Below, piece after piece: positions 24,483 to 32,288 of a DNA stretch of 47,875 nucleotides. The notes beneath the pieces were generated by a model. It saw only the letters and a program-made list of their open reading frames with translations. It was not told the DNA's origin and ran no database searches. The first letter of the stretch is position 1. The number at the start of each line of letters is the position of its first letter. The DNA comes from Cellulomonas hominis. Lineage in GTDB: Bacteria > Actinomycetota > Actinomycetes > Actinomycetales > Cellulomonadaceae. Position numbers and translations under genes: made by a program. The stretch covers positions 1-47,875 of the forward strand of contig NZ_CABEGA010000034.1 in the NCBI RefSeq assembly GCF_901521055.1. Reading direction: 5' to 3'.

Positions 24483-25064
24483 TCAGCCCTCGTAGGCCCA
24501 GTGCCAGGGCTCGCGCGGGGTGTCCTCGACGAAGCCGTAGCGGCCGCCGTTCGCCCGCATCCAGGCCTGCGCGGCGTCGTCGAGGTCGAGGTCGACCGCC
24601 ATGCCCCAGCCGTGGTCGCTGGTGCCCGGGACCGCGGCGAGCCCGCCCTGCGAGTACAGGCCCTTGCGGGCCGCGACGTCGACCTGCGCCTCGTACGACC
24701 GGTACGAGTCCGTGATGCCGATGGTCACGCCGTCCTTCGCCGCGTCGGCGCGGGCGCGCTCCAGGGCGTCGGCCGCGGGGGCCCAGAGCCGGTGGCCCGT
24801 GCCCTCCACCTCGGACAGCGCCGAGGCGGGGATCTTGCCGTTGCCGTAGGCGGCGAGCTCGACGGGGACGCCGTCGGCGTCCCGCTCGCCGCTGCTCGCC
24901 GCCGCGGACGTGCCCGCGGTCTCGTCGACCGCCTGGGACAGCGCCTGCTCGAACTGGGCACCGCTCGTGGCGGTCGCCGCCGGGGACGCCGGGGCGAGCG
25001 ACCCGAGGGTCGCCTGGATGGCGGCGATGCGCTGGGTGATCGCGCCGATGCCGTCGAGGCTCAT
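24483..25064 (-). CDS. M15 family D-alanyl-D-alanine carboxypeptidase-like protein
   Basis: This 193-residue protein has a VanY/DdcY-type M15 zinc peptidase domain (about 75-193): ITDSYRSYEAQV, the zinc ligands in TSDHGWGMAVDLD, and EPWHWAYEG with the catalytic Glu/His region. It probably cleaves peptidoglycan stem peptides. There is no signal peptide. The N-terminus MSLDGIGAITQRIAAIQATL resembles that of actinobacterial flagellum-associated muralytic proteins, so export through a flagellar apparatus is a possibility (inference). A Ser/Ala/Thr-rich linker joins the two parts. No other flagellar gene is in the window. Confidence 0.88.
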   Translation of the reverse strand: MSLDGIGAITQRIAAIQATLGSLAPASPAATATSGAQFEQALSQAVDETAGTSAAASSGERDADGVPVELAAYGNGKIPASALSEVEGTGHRLWAPAADALERARADAAKDGVTIGITDSYRSYEAQVDVAARKGLYSQGGLAAVPGTSDHGWGMAVDLDLDDAAQAWMRANGGRYGFVEDTPREPWHWAYEG

Positions 25065-25201
25065 GGGGTGCTGCTCCTTCTCGGGTGCTCGGCGGTCCCA
25101 TCGGCGGGCCGGGCGCGGACCTGAGCGGACCTGAGGCGCCAGGGGCCGGCCGCGGGGCGGGTTCCGGAGCAGGACGCGACACGCGGGAAGAGGAGCTGGA
25201 C

Positions 25202-25396
25202 GTGTCAGTGGTCCTGCGTACCGTCGTGGTCATGAGGAGTGGACGGCACCTGTGCACCTGGTTCGACGACGCGGACGGCGTCGAGCTGCTGTGCGGCTGC
25301 GGCGCCCGGGCCGTGGTCGTGGTCGACGACGAGACCGGCGAGACGGTCGTGGTCGTGGTCCCCGACGAGCCCGCGCCGCTGGCGATCTCGGCCTGA
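25202..25396 (+). CDS. Small hypothetical protein with Cys motif
   Basis: This 64-residue ORF starts at GTG with AGGAG six bases upstream. It contains HLCTWFDDADGVELLCGCGARAVVVVDD, giving three Cys and one His that could bind a metal, followed by a Val-rich strand and an acidic end. I do not recognise a family. An internal ATG at 25232 is an alternative start that keeps the Cys residues. A hairpin follows the stop directly, which supports a real transcript end. Confidence 0.6.
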   Translation: MSVVLRTVVVMRSGRHLCTWFDDADGVELLCGCGARAVVVVDDETGETVVVVVPDEPAPLAISA

Positions 25397-25414
25397 GCCG
25401 GTCGCCTGACCGGC
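25397..25414. terminator. Short hairpin at a convergent junction
   Basis: GCCGGTC (25397-25403) and GACCGGC (25408-25414) form a 7-bp stem with a four-base loop, directly after the stop of the small Cys protein. Confidence 0.5.
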
Positions 25415-25433
25415 GGGCCGGCCTACCGGCGGG

Positions 25434-25952
25434 TCAGTTCACCGGGACCGTGCGGCGCTCGGGCGTGAACGCGTACAGCGTCCCGTCCTGCTCGCCGACC
25501 CACCACTCGCCGCACATCGTCGTCGACCGCTGCTCGACCTCCGCCGGCCACCACTGCGCCCGGAGCGTGGACACCGACCGGTAGTCCGCCGGGTCCGCGT
25601 CGACGGGCCGCGGCCCCAGCGGCTGCTCGGCGGTCACCGGGACGCACGTGGCGGGCAGGTCGGCGAGCGTGGCCCGCAGCGACACGATGCGCTCCGCCCC
25701 GCCGGAGCGCGCCTCGACGCGCACGTCGGTGGCGTCGTCCGGCACCCACTCCGGCAGGGCGCCGGCCCCCTTCGCGTCCGCCCCCGTGGCGTAGGTGGCG
25801 GCGTGGCCGGGGCTCGGCCGGCCGAGGGCCTGCGCGACCGGCCCGCCGCACGCCGACAAGACCAGCACGGCCCCCGCCGCGACGGCCAGCGCGCCGAGCA
25901 TCCGGCGCTCCGGGGTGCCCGACGGGGTACTGGTCAGCGGCGTGGTGTCCAT
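25434..25952 (-). CDS. Hypothetical lipoprotein
   Basis: This 172-residue protein has a signal sequence with lipobox VLSAC (lipidated Cys35), so it should be anchored on the outer face of the membrane. The mature part (about 50-172) is a single small domain with two further Cys (ATCVPV and TTMCGEWW) that could pair. WVPDDATDVRVEARS and the closing LYAFTPERR are recognisable features of uncharacterised actinobacterial lipoproteins. The function is unknown. A TAGCGT hexamer ends seven bases before the ATG, so the message is probably leaderless. Confidence 0.83.
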   Translation of the reverse strand: MDTTPLTSTPSGTPERRMLGALAVAAGAVLVLSACGGPVAQALGRPSPGHAATYATGADAKGAGALPEWVPDDATDVRVEARSGGAERIVSLRATLADLPATCVPVTAEQPLGPRPVDADPADYRSVSTLRAQWWPAEVEQRSTTMCGEWWVGEQDGTLYAFTPERRTVPVN

Positions 25953-25959
25953 GCCCTCG

Positions 25960-25965
25960 ACGCTA
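25960..25965 (-). promoter_or_regulatory. Leaderless -10 for the lipoprotein gene
   Basis: TAGCGT on the minus strand, seven bases before ATG 25952. Confidence 0.5.
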
Positions 25966-26016
25966 CGGACCGGCCACGGGCCGCCACATCGGCTCCCGGT
26001 CCGGTCCTCGCGCCCC

Positions 26017-26042
26017 GCCCCTCCACCCCGGGGTGGAGGGGC
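26017..26042. terminator. Palindrome after the penicillin-binding protein gene
   Basis: GCCCCTCCACCCC (26017-26029) is followed directly by its perfect complement (26030-26042). As RNA it would fold to an 11-bp stem with a four-base loop, 20 bases past the stop. Confidence 0.65.
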
Positions 26043-26062
26043 CGGTCATCCTGCGGTGGTGC

Positions 26063-28459
26063 TCAGGGCGCCGGCGGCGCGGGGGGCGGTGCGGCGGGTG
26101 GCGCCGCAGGAGGTGGTGCCGGGCCGGCCGACAGCACGAGCCCGACCGTCGAGCCGATCGTCCCGGTGCCCGACAGGCTCTGGCTGACCACGAGCCCGGG
26201 CGCGAGGTCCGAGGGCGCCGGTGCCCCGACGGACACCCCGAACCCGGCGGCGCTCAGGGCGGCGCGCGCGGCGCCCTCGTCCCGGCCGACGACCCGGGGC
26301 ACGGGCACCTGCTTGCCCAGCACCTCGTCCTGCCCCGCGGGGGCGAACCCGGGGACGGCCTGGCCCTCGACGGTGCGGGTCATGAAGCCCTTCCACACCG
26401 GTACCGCCACCGAGGACCCGAACACGTTGCGGATGTACCGGCCGTTGATGACGACCCGCTGCATCGGGATCATCCGCTCGGCGTGCCCGACCCAGACCGC
26501 GGTCGCGCGCAGCGGGGTGTAGCCGACGAACCACGTGTGCTCGTTCCGCGAGGTGGTGCCGGTCTTGCCGGCGGACGGGAACGGCGGGGGCGACGTGGCC
26601 GCGGTGCCGCTCCAGACGTTCTGCAGGGCGTGGTTCACGGCGTTCGCGATGCGGGGCTCCAGCGCGCCCGGCGTGCAGGTCGCGGCGGGCACGGGCAGCG
26701 GGTTCCCGTCGGTGTCCACGACGGCCGAGATCGCCACGGGGGTGCAGTACGTCCCGCCGGCGGCGAAGGCGGCGAACGCGGCGGCCATCGCGAGGGGGGC
26801 CACCGAGTCGCTGCCCAGCACGTTGGCCGGGAGCGGCGCGAACGGCCCGTCCCCGGACTGGCCGCCCGCCCGGTGGATGCCCAGCGCGGTGGCGGTGTCC
26901 ATGATCCCGCAGAGGTCCAGCTGCGACGCCATGGCGATGTACCCGGAGTTCACGGAGTTGCGCGTGGCGTCGAGCACCGACATGCGGCCGCCGGAGCGCG
27001 GGCCCTCGGCGTTCGAGAACCGGTACTCCGTCCCGGGGTCGAGCGTGGTGCACGGCGCGGGGAACTGGCTGAACCGGTAGGAGAACCGGGTGGCGTCGAC
27101 GACCTCGCTGAGGCTGTGCCCCTCCTTCAGCCACTGGGCGAGGGTGAACGGCTTGAACGTCGAGCCCGGCGGGAAGCCGCTGCCGCCCCCGTACGTGAAG
27201 TCGGTGTTGTAGTTGACGGCCGTCTCGCGCTCGCCGTGCTCCTGGGTGTTGTTGTACGTCCGGTTCTGCGCCATGGAGGTGATCCGGCCGGTGCCGGGCT
27301 CGACCGTCACGAGCGAGGTGGCGACGCCGGAGGGGTCGTCCACGGGCACGCCGTTCTTCAGCTCCTCGTCGGCGATGGTCTGCTCGCGCGGGTCGAGCGT
27401 CGTGGTGATCGTCAGCCCGCCGCGGTACAGCAGCTCCACGCGCTCCGCCGGCGTCTCGCCGAACGCGGGGTCGTTCCGGATCACCTTGGTGACGTAGTCG
27501 CAGAAGAACCCGGAGCCCCGCACCACGTCGCCCGCCGCCATGCACCCGACCTTCGGCTCGTGCACGACCAGGGTGGCGGGCAGCGGCGTGGCCAGCCCGG
27601 CGGCGAGCTCCTCGGACGTGACGTAGCCCTGCTCGTGCATCAGCCGCAGCACCCGGTCGCGGCGCTCCTGGGCGACCTCGGGGTTCCGGACCGGGTCGTA
27701 GGCGGTGGGGCTCCGGGTCACCCCCGCGATGGTCGCGGCCTCCAGGTAGCCGATCTGCGCCGCCGGCTTGCTGAAGTAGCGCTGCGAGGCGGCCTGCACG
27801 CCGTAGGTGTTGACCCCGAACTGCGCGATGTTGAGGTAGGCCTCGAGGATCTGGTCCTTGGTCATCTCCTTCTCGAGGGCGATCGCGAGCTTCGCCTCCC
27901 GCAGCTTGCGCGCGTACCCCTGGGCGCCGTCCGCCTCCCGCGCCTGGTCCGCGGCGACCAGGTCCCCGCCCCGCACGGCCTTCTCGATCAGCACGTTCTT
28001 GATGTACTGCTGGGTCAGGGTGGACGCGCCCTCGGTGCGCTGCGGGTGCTGCAGGTTCCGCACCAGGGCCCGCAGCATCCCCTCCGGGTCGATGCCGCCG
28101 TGCTGGTAGAACCGCTTGTCCTCCGTGGCCACGACGGCGTCCCGCAGCGGCTGGGACACCTCCGCCAGGGGGACGACCTCGCGGTTCTCGGCCCAGAAGG
28201 TCGCCAGCACGGTCGTGCCGTCCGCGGCGAGCACGGTGGAGCGCTCGGACAGCGGCTGCCGCTCCAACTCGGTCGGCAGGTCGCCGAACGCCTCGACCGC
28301 GAGGTCGGTGGTGCCGTTCGCGACCGCGACGGTCGGCAGGACGAGACCCGCGGTCAGCAGGCCGCCGACGCCCGCGGTCAGCACGAAGGCGACCAGCAGC
28401 GCGACCGCCTTGACGACGGACATGCGGCGGGCGGCGCTCGGACGCTGCGACGCGGCCAT
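26063..28459 (-). CDS. ponA: Class A penicillin-binding protein with PASTA domain
   Basis: This bifunctional enzyme polymerises glycan strands and cross-links peptidoglycan. The 798-residue protein has one N-terminal membrane helix (about 12-40). The GT51 glycosyltransferase domain carries the catalytic Glu near 113 in ATEDKRFYQHGG and TEGASTLTQQYIKN. The transpeptidase domain has the SxxK serine at about 433 (PGSTFKPF), the SVN box and KTGTT near 630. One PASTA domain (about 715-780) and a Pro/Ala tail end it. ATG 28459 is preferred to the upstream in-frame GTG 28465 because TAGCGT ends six bases before the ATG and directly abuts the GTG. A palindromic terminator follows. Confidence 0.95.
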   Translation of the reverse strand: MAASQRPSAARRMSVVKAVALLVAFVLTAGVGGLLTAGLVLPTVAVANGTTDLAVEAFGDLPTELERQPLSERSTVLAADGTTVLATFWAENREVVPLAEVSQPLRDAVVATEDKRFYQHGGIDPEGMLRALVRNLQHPQRTEGASTLTQQYIKNVLIEKAVRGGDLVAADQAREADGAQGYARKLREAKLAIALEKEMTKDQILEAYLNIAQFGVNTYGVQAASQRYFSKPAAQIGYLEAATIAGVTRSPTAYDPVRNPEVAQERRDRVLRLMHEQGYVTSEELAAGLATPLPATLVVHEPKVGCMAAGDVVRGSGFFCDYVTKVIRNDPAFGETPAERVELLYRGGLTITTTLDPREQTIADEELKNGVPVDDPSGVATSLVTVEPGTGRITSMAQNRTYNNTQEHGERETAVNYNTDFTYGGGSGFPPGSTFKPFTLAQWLKEGHSLSEVVDATRFSYRFSQFPAPCTTLDPGTEYRFSNAEGPRSGGRMSVLDATRNSVNSGYIAMASQLDLCGIMDTATALGIHRAGGQSGDGPFAPLPANVLGSDSVAPLAMAAAFAAFAAGGTYCTPVAISAVVDTDGNPLPVPAATCTPGALEPRIANAVNHALQNVWSGTAATSPPPFPSAGKTGTTSRNEHTWFVGYTPLRATAVWVGHAERMIPMQRVVINGRYIRNVFGSSVAVPVWKGFMTRTVEGQAVPGFAPAGQDEVLGKQVPVPRVVGRDEGAARAALSAAGFGVSVGAPAPSDLAPGLVVSQSLSGTGTIGSTVGLVLSAGPAPPPAAPPAAPPPAPPAP

Positions 28460-28465
28460 GGCCAC

Positions 28466-28471
28466 ACGCTA
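28466..28471 (-). promoter_or_regulatory. Leaderless -10 for the penicillin-binding protein gene
   Basis: TAGCGT on the minus strand, six bases before ATG 28459. It argues against the GTG at 28465 as the start. Confidence 0.5.
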
Positions 28472-28530
28472 GGGCAGCGGACGGCCCGTGGGGAGAGGTG
28501 CGGGGGACCGGGCGGTGCGGCGGCCCGGGA

Positions 28531-28869
28531 TCAGGACAGCGCGGCGAACGCGTCGGCGACGGTCTCGTGCGCCGGCAGCACGCGGATCATCGTCGTCAGC
28601 TCCAGGACGTCGAGCACCTGACCGCCCGGGCGGGCGATCGTCAGGTCCCCGCCCGCGGTGCGGGTCGCGCGCAGTCCGGCGACGAGCGCGCCGAGGCCGG
28701 ACGAGTCGAGGAACGTGGTGGCCTCCAGGTCGACGACGACCCGGGTGCTGCCCGCGGCGACGAGGTCCGACAGGACGGCCTTCAGCTCGGGGGCGTCGGC
28801 GGCGGTGAGCCGGCCGGTCGGGCGGACGACCACGGCGGGCCCGCTGATCCGCTGCACGGCGATCTCCAC
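28531..28869 (-). CDS. STAS domain anti-anti-sigma factor-like protein
   Basis: This 112-residue STAS protein resembles SpoIIAA/RsbV. The conserved phosphorylation loop is FLDSSGLGALVAG with Ser56 as the expected phosphosite. In partner switching, an unphosphorylated STAS protein binds an anti-sigma kinase and frees a sigma factor; a PP2C phosphatase reactivates it. No RsbW-like kinase or sigma gene is nearby. The phytochrome-PP2C protein encoded at 16091-18343 is a possible activator (inference). The GTG start is preceded by AGGAGGAGGG, with a TAGGGT hexamer further upstream at 28915-28920. Confidence 0.93.
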   Translation of the reverse strand: MEIAVQRISGPAVVVRPTGRLTAADAPELKAVLSDLVAAGSTRVVVDLEATTFLDSSGLGALVAGLRATRTAGGDLTIARPGGQVLDVLELTTMIRVLPAHETVADAFAALS

Positions 28870-28961
28870 GTCTGCCCTCCTCCTGGCGCGGTCCGCCCGG
28901 ACCCGCGACGCCCAACCCTATGCACACGCACGCGCGGCCGCCGTCCGCGCCCGCCCAGCGG

Positions 28962-29282
28962 TCAGACGGCGGGCTCCACGTCGACCCGGTGGCGGGGGAG
29001 CTGGTCCTCGCCCAGGTCGGTGCGCCAGCGGCCGCACACGCGCAGCCCGGCCAGGTCCAGGTGCGGCGCGACGACCTCGCCCAGCGGCGTGGGGCAGTCG
29101 GGGGCGGCGAGCAGGTCCCGGCACAGCGCGTCGCCGTCGGCGTCCGCGATGGTCAGCGTCCACACCAGGTCCCCGTCCGCGGACGACGCGTCGGGCGAGT
29201 GCACGGTCACCGTCCGCGCACGGGCCATGGTCACCTCGTCCAGCGCGGTGATCCGCGGCAGCTCGTCGTGGTGGTGCGCCAT
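28962..29282 (-). CDS. Hypothetical protein, 106 aa
   Basis: This small soluble protein begins MAHHHDELPRITALDEV. It has a beta-rich middle and a C-terminal region with two Cys (LCRDLL, GLRVCGRW). No known family is recognised. ATG 29282 is preferred because GGAGGGGGC ends one base before it and an upstream in-frame ATG (29294) would lie ahead of that site. It is divergent from the response-regulator gene and upstream of the STAS gene. There is no membrane segment or signal peptide. Confidence 0.65.
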   Translation of the reverse strand: MAHHHDELPRITALDEVTMARARTVTVHSPDASSADGDLVWTLTIADADGDALCRDLLAAPDCPTPLGEVVAPHLDLAGLRVCGRWRTDLGEDQLPRHRVDVEPAV

Positions 29283-29494
29283 CGCCCCCTCCATCCGGTT
29301 CCCGCATCATGCGCGCCGCCGCAGGTCCCGCACGGCCGCCGCGCGGGTGAATTCCGCCACGGGCACGGCACGCCTGGCCCGGCGTGTCCGGCTCGTCACC
29401 GCCGTCCCGCCGGGTGAGCATGGCGGAGGCGACCGGAGGTCCCCGCCGGCGCGGGCACCCGTGCCGCCGCCCTCCCGAGCCGAGAGAGAGATCG

Positions 29495-30553
29495 TTGACC
29501 ACCTCCGCGCTGCGGGTCGTCGTGCTGGACGACGACCCCGACGTCGCCACCTACACCGGGACCGTCCTCGAGCGCCGCGCGGGGTGCGAGGTGGTCGTCC
29601 TGCACGACGCCTCGGACATCGCCGGGACGCTCGCGCGCTTCGACCCCGACGTCGTCGTCACCGACATCGAGATGCCCGGCATGTCGGGGCTCGAGCTGGC
29701 GGGGGTGCTGCGGGAGCAGGCGCCGGACGTCGGCGTCGTCGTCATGACCGCGCACGTGTCGGTCGACTACGCCGTGGGCGCGCTGCGGCAGCGGGCGGAC
29801 GAGCTGCTCACCAAGCCGGTCCCCGCGGGGCAGCTCGTCGAGGTCGTGCGCCGGCTCGGGGAGCGGCGCCGCGCGGTGCAGGCCGCACGGCCGGTCGTCC
29901 TGGCGGTCGGTGCGCACCCGGACGACGTCGAGATCGGCGTCGGCGGGACCCTCGCGAAGCACCGGGCGGCCGGGGACACGGTCGTCGTGCTGACCCTGTC
30001 CCGCGGCGCCCGCGGCGGCGACGTCGAGCACCGCCAGGGCGAGGCGCTCGCGTCGGCGGAGCTGATCGGCGCCCGGCTGTTCCTGGAGGACCTGACCGAC
30101 ACGGAGATCCCGATGGCGGAGCCGACCGTCGGCATCGTCGAGCGGGTCGTGGCCGAGGTGCGGCCGACGGTGGTCTACACGCACACCGTGCACGACCGGC
30201 ACCAGGACCACCGCGCCGTGCACCAGGCGGTGATGGTCGCCACCCGGGGCATCGGCACCGTCGCCTGCTTCGAGAGCCCGTCGGCGACCGTCGACTTCCG
30301 GCCCAACCGGTTCGTCACCATCGACGCGCAGCTCGAGACCAAGCTCGCGATGCTCGCGTGCTTCGCGTCCCAGACCGCCGTCCGGGACTACCTGGACCCG
30401 GAGATGGTGCGCGCGACCGCCCGGTACTGGTCGCGGCACGGCACCGGCGACGCCGTCGAGCCGCTGGAGATCGTGCGGGACACCGGCGGGATCGGCTCCG
30501 GCGCGCTGCTCGCGGCGGACGACCGCCGCGCCACCCGGGCGGGGTCGCGGTGA
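29495..30553 (+). CDS. Response regulator fused to PIG-L/LmbE deacetylase
   Basis: This 352-residue protein joins a receiver domain to an enzyme instead of a DNA-binding domain. Residues 5-120 form the receiver with acidic pocket DDD at 12-14, phosphoacceptor Asp57 (TDIEMPG) and Lys107. Residues about 132-335 are a PIG-L (LmbE-like) zinc deacetylase: AHPDDVEIG with His141, Asp143 and Asp144, then HDRHQDHRAVHQ. Family members remove N-acetyl groups from GlcNAc-containing small molecules and lipids. Phosphorylation may gate the hydrolase. The start is taken as TTG after a GAGAGAGAG site; an in-frame ATG at 29420 is the alternative. The stop overlaps the kinase start (GTGA), so the two genes are coupled. 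Confidence 0.88.
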   Translation: MTTSALRVVVLDDDPDVATYTGTVLERRAGCEVVVLHDASDIAGTLARFDPDVVVTDIEMPGMSGLELAGVLREQAPDVGVVVMTAHVSVDYAVGALRQRADELLTKPVPAGQLVEVVRRLGERRRAVQAARPVVLAVGAHPDDVEIGVGGTLAKHRAAGDTVVVLTLSRGARGGDVEHRQGEALASAELIGARLFLEDLTDTEIPMAEPTVGIVERVVAEVRPTVVYTHTVHDRHQDHRAVHQAVMVATRGIGTVACFESPSATVDFRPNRFVTIDAQLETKLAMLACFASQTAVRDYLDPEMVRATARYWSRHGTGDAVEPLEIVRDTGGIGSGALLAADDRRATRAGSR

Positions 30554-32253
30554 GCGGCGTGCTCCGGGGTGCGGCCGCCGGCGCGCCGAGCGGGCGGCGT
30601 GCGGCACCGAAGGCCGACCGCGCCGTCCTGCTCAAGCACCTGCCCACGCTGCTGGCGTCCGTGGTGGCCGCCGTCGTCGTGGCCGTGGCGCCGGACACCG
30701 TGGTCACCGACGGCCGCACGGTGCTGGCCGCGGCGGCGGTGATGGCGCTCGCGACCGCGCTGGCCGTCCTCGCGGTGCTGCGGCCCTCCCGCGCACGCCG
30801 CCGCGACCCCGAGGACGCGTGGGGTGCGAGCGACGGCTGGGCGGTGGTCGTGCCGCTGCTGTCCGTGCTGTCGATCGGCCTGCTGCGCGCCGGCACGGGC
30901 GGTTCCGGCTCGCTGTTCGGGTCGATGCTCGTGCTCCCGCTGATCTGGATCGCCGCCGAGCCCGGCCGGTGGGCCGTGCTGCTCGCCGCGGGGGCGTCGT
31001 GCCTCGCGCTGCTGCTGCCGTGGCTGCCGTGGCTCCCGGGGGCCGGTACGGGGGAGGCGGACGCCCTCGCGCCGTGGCGCGCGGTGTTCGTCCCGTTCGT
31101 CTACGCGCTCGCGGCGCTCACGGTCAACGAGCTCGCGCGGCGGCTGCGCGGGCACCTCGCCCGGCTGCACTCCGCCGACCGGCTCACCCGCAGCGTGCTG
31201 GACGCGGTCACCGAGCAGGCGGTCATCGGCACCGGGCTCGACGGCCTCGTGGACGTGTGGAACCCGGGCGCCGCCGCGCTGCTGGGCCGCAGCCCCGCGC
31301 AGGCGCAGGGCCGCGTGCGGATCGACGAGGTGGTGCTGCCGGCCGAGCTCCACGAGCAGTGGCGGCGCACCGGCACCACCACGCCGTTCGAGGCGCTGGT
31401 GGCCGGCGTCGCACCCGGCCGGCCGGACGTCACCGAGTGGACGTGGCTGCGCGCGAACGGGTCGCACGTCCCGGTCCAGGTCTCCGTCACGGTCCGGCAG
31501 GACGGGGGCGGCCGGCCCGTCGGCTACCTGTTCGTCGCGACCGACGCCAGCCGGGTGCACGAGGCAGCCCGGCTGCAGGAGCAGTTCACGGGGATGATCT
31601 CCCACGAGCTGCGCACCCCCGTCTCCGCGATGCTCGGGCACCTGGAGCTGCTGCGCGACGATCCGCTGACCGCCGACCAGGAGCGGTCCGTCGAGGTCGC
31701 CGAGCGGAACGCGCACCGGCTGCTGCGACTCGTCGACGACCTGCTGCTCACCGCGCGCGTCGACGCCGGCGGGTTCCCGCTCGCACTCGAGGACGTCGAC
31801 GTCGCGGAGGTCGCGCGGGCTGCGGTCGTCGCGTCCGGGCCTGTGGCCGACCGGGCGGGGGTGCGCCTCGACCTGGACGTGCCCGACGCGCCCGTGCCGC
31901 TGCGGGCGGACCCCGGCCGCCTCGCGCAGGTGTGCGACAACCTCGTCTCGAACGCGCTGAAGCTCACCCCGGCCGGCGGCTCCGTCACGGTGCGCGTCAC
32001 CTCCGGCGTCGACCACGTGCGCATCGCGGTGGCGGACACCGGGCTGGGCATCCCCGCCGACGAGGTGGACCGGCTGTTCGGCCGCTTCTTCCGCACGTCG
32101 ACCGCCACCCGGAACGCCGTGCCGGGCGTCGGGCTGGGGCTCGCGATCACGCGGTCGATCGTCGTCGCGCACGGCGGGGCGATGGAGGTCGCGAGCGTCG
32201 AGGGGGAGGGCGCGACGTTCACGGCGGTGCTGCCGCGGCGCCGCGCGGTCTGA
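30550..32253 (+). CDS. Membrane histidine kinase with PAS domain
   Basis: This 567-residue sensor kinase is the evident partner of the receiver-deacetylase. It has about five to six N-terminal membrane helices (30-195) with little extracytoplasmic loop, so it may sense a membrane or lipid cue. A PAS domain follows (about 215-335, with VIGTGLDGLVDVWNPGAAALLG). The HisKA domain carries His352 in MISHELRTPVSA, and the ATPase has DNLVSNALKLTPAGG, DTGLGIP and GVGLGLAI. All catalytic boxes look intact. Translation is coupled to the upstream gene. A hairpin follows the stop. Confidence 0.94.
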   Translation: MSGVLRGAAAGAPSGRRAAPKADRAVLLKHLPTLLASVVAAVVVAVAPDTVVTDGRTVLAAAAVMALATALAVLAVLRPSRARRRDPEDAWGASDGWAVVVPLLSVLSIGLLRAGTGGSGSLFGSMLVLPLIWIAAEPGRWAVLLAAGASCLALLLPWLPWLPGAGTGEADALAPWRAVFVPFVYALAALTVNELARRLRGHLARLHSADRLTRSVLDAVTEQAVIGTGLDGLVDVWNPGAAALLGRSPAQAQGRVRIDEVVLPAELHEQWRRTGTTTPFEALVAGVAPGRPDVTEWTWLRANGSHVPVQVSVTVRQDGGGRPVGYLFVATDASRVHEAARLQEQFTGMISHELRTPVSAMLGHLELLRDDPLTADQERSVEVAERNAHRLLRLVDDLLLTARVDAGGFPLALEDVDVAEVARAAVVASGPVADRAGVRLDLDVPDAPVPLRADPGRLAQVCDNLVSNALKLTPAGGSVTVRVTSGVDHVRIAVADTGLGIPADEVDRLFGRFFRTSTATRNAVPGVGLGLAITRSIVVAHGGAMEVASVEGEGATFTAVLPRRRAV

Positions 32254-32264
32254 CGGTCCCACCA

Positions 32265-32285
32265 CCCGGCCCCACCGGGGACGGG
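32265..32285. terminator. Hairpin between the kinase and the glycan operon
   Basis: CCCGGCCCC (32265-32273) and GGGGACGGG (32277-32285) pair with one mismatch around a three-base loop, between convergent stops. Confidence 0.5.
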
Positions 32286-32288
32286 TGC

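Noticed and set aside
28460..28465. GTG at 28465 as start of the penicillin-binding protein
   Set aside because: It directly abuts the TAGCGT hexamer. The ATG six bases further on has the spacing seen at other leaderless genes.
29384..29494. Longer N-terminus for the receiver-deacetylase
   Set aside because: The extra residues are Pro/Arg-rich and unlike a receiver domain. TTG 29495 starts just before the first strand and follows a purine-rich site, though ATG 29420 cannot be fully excluded.
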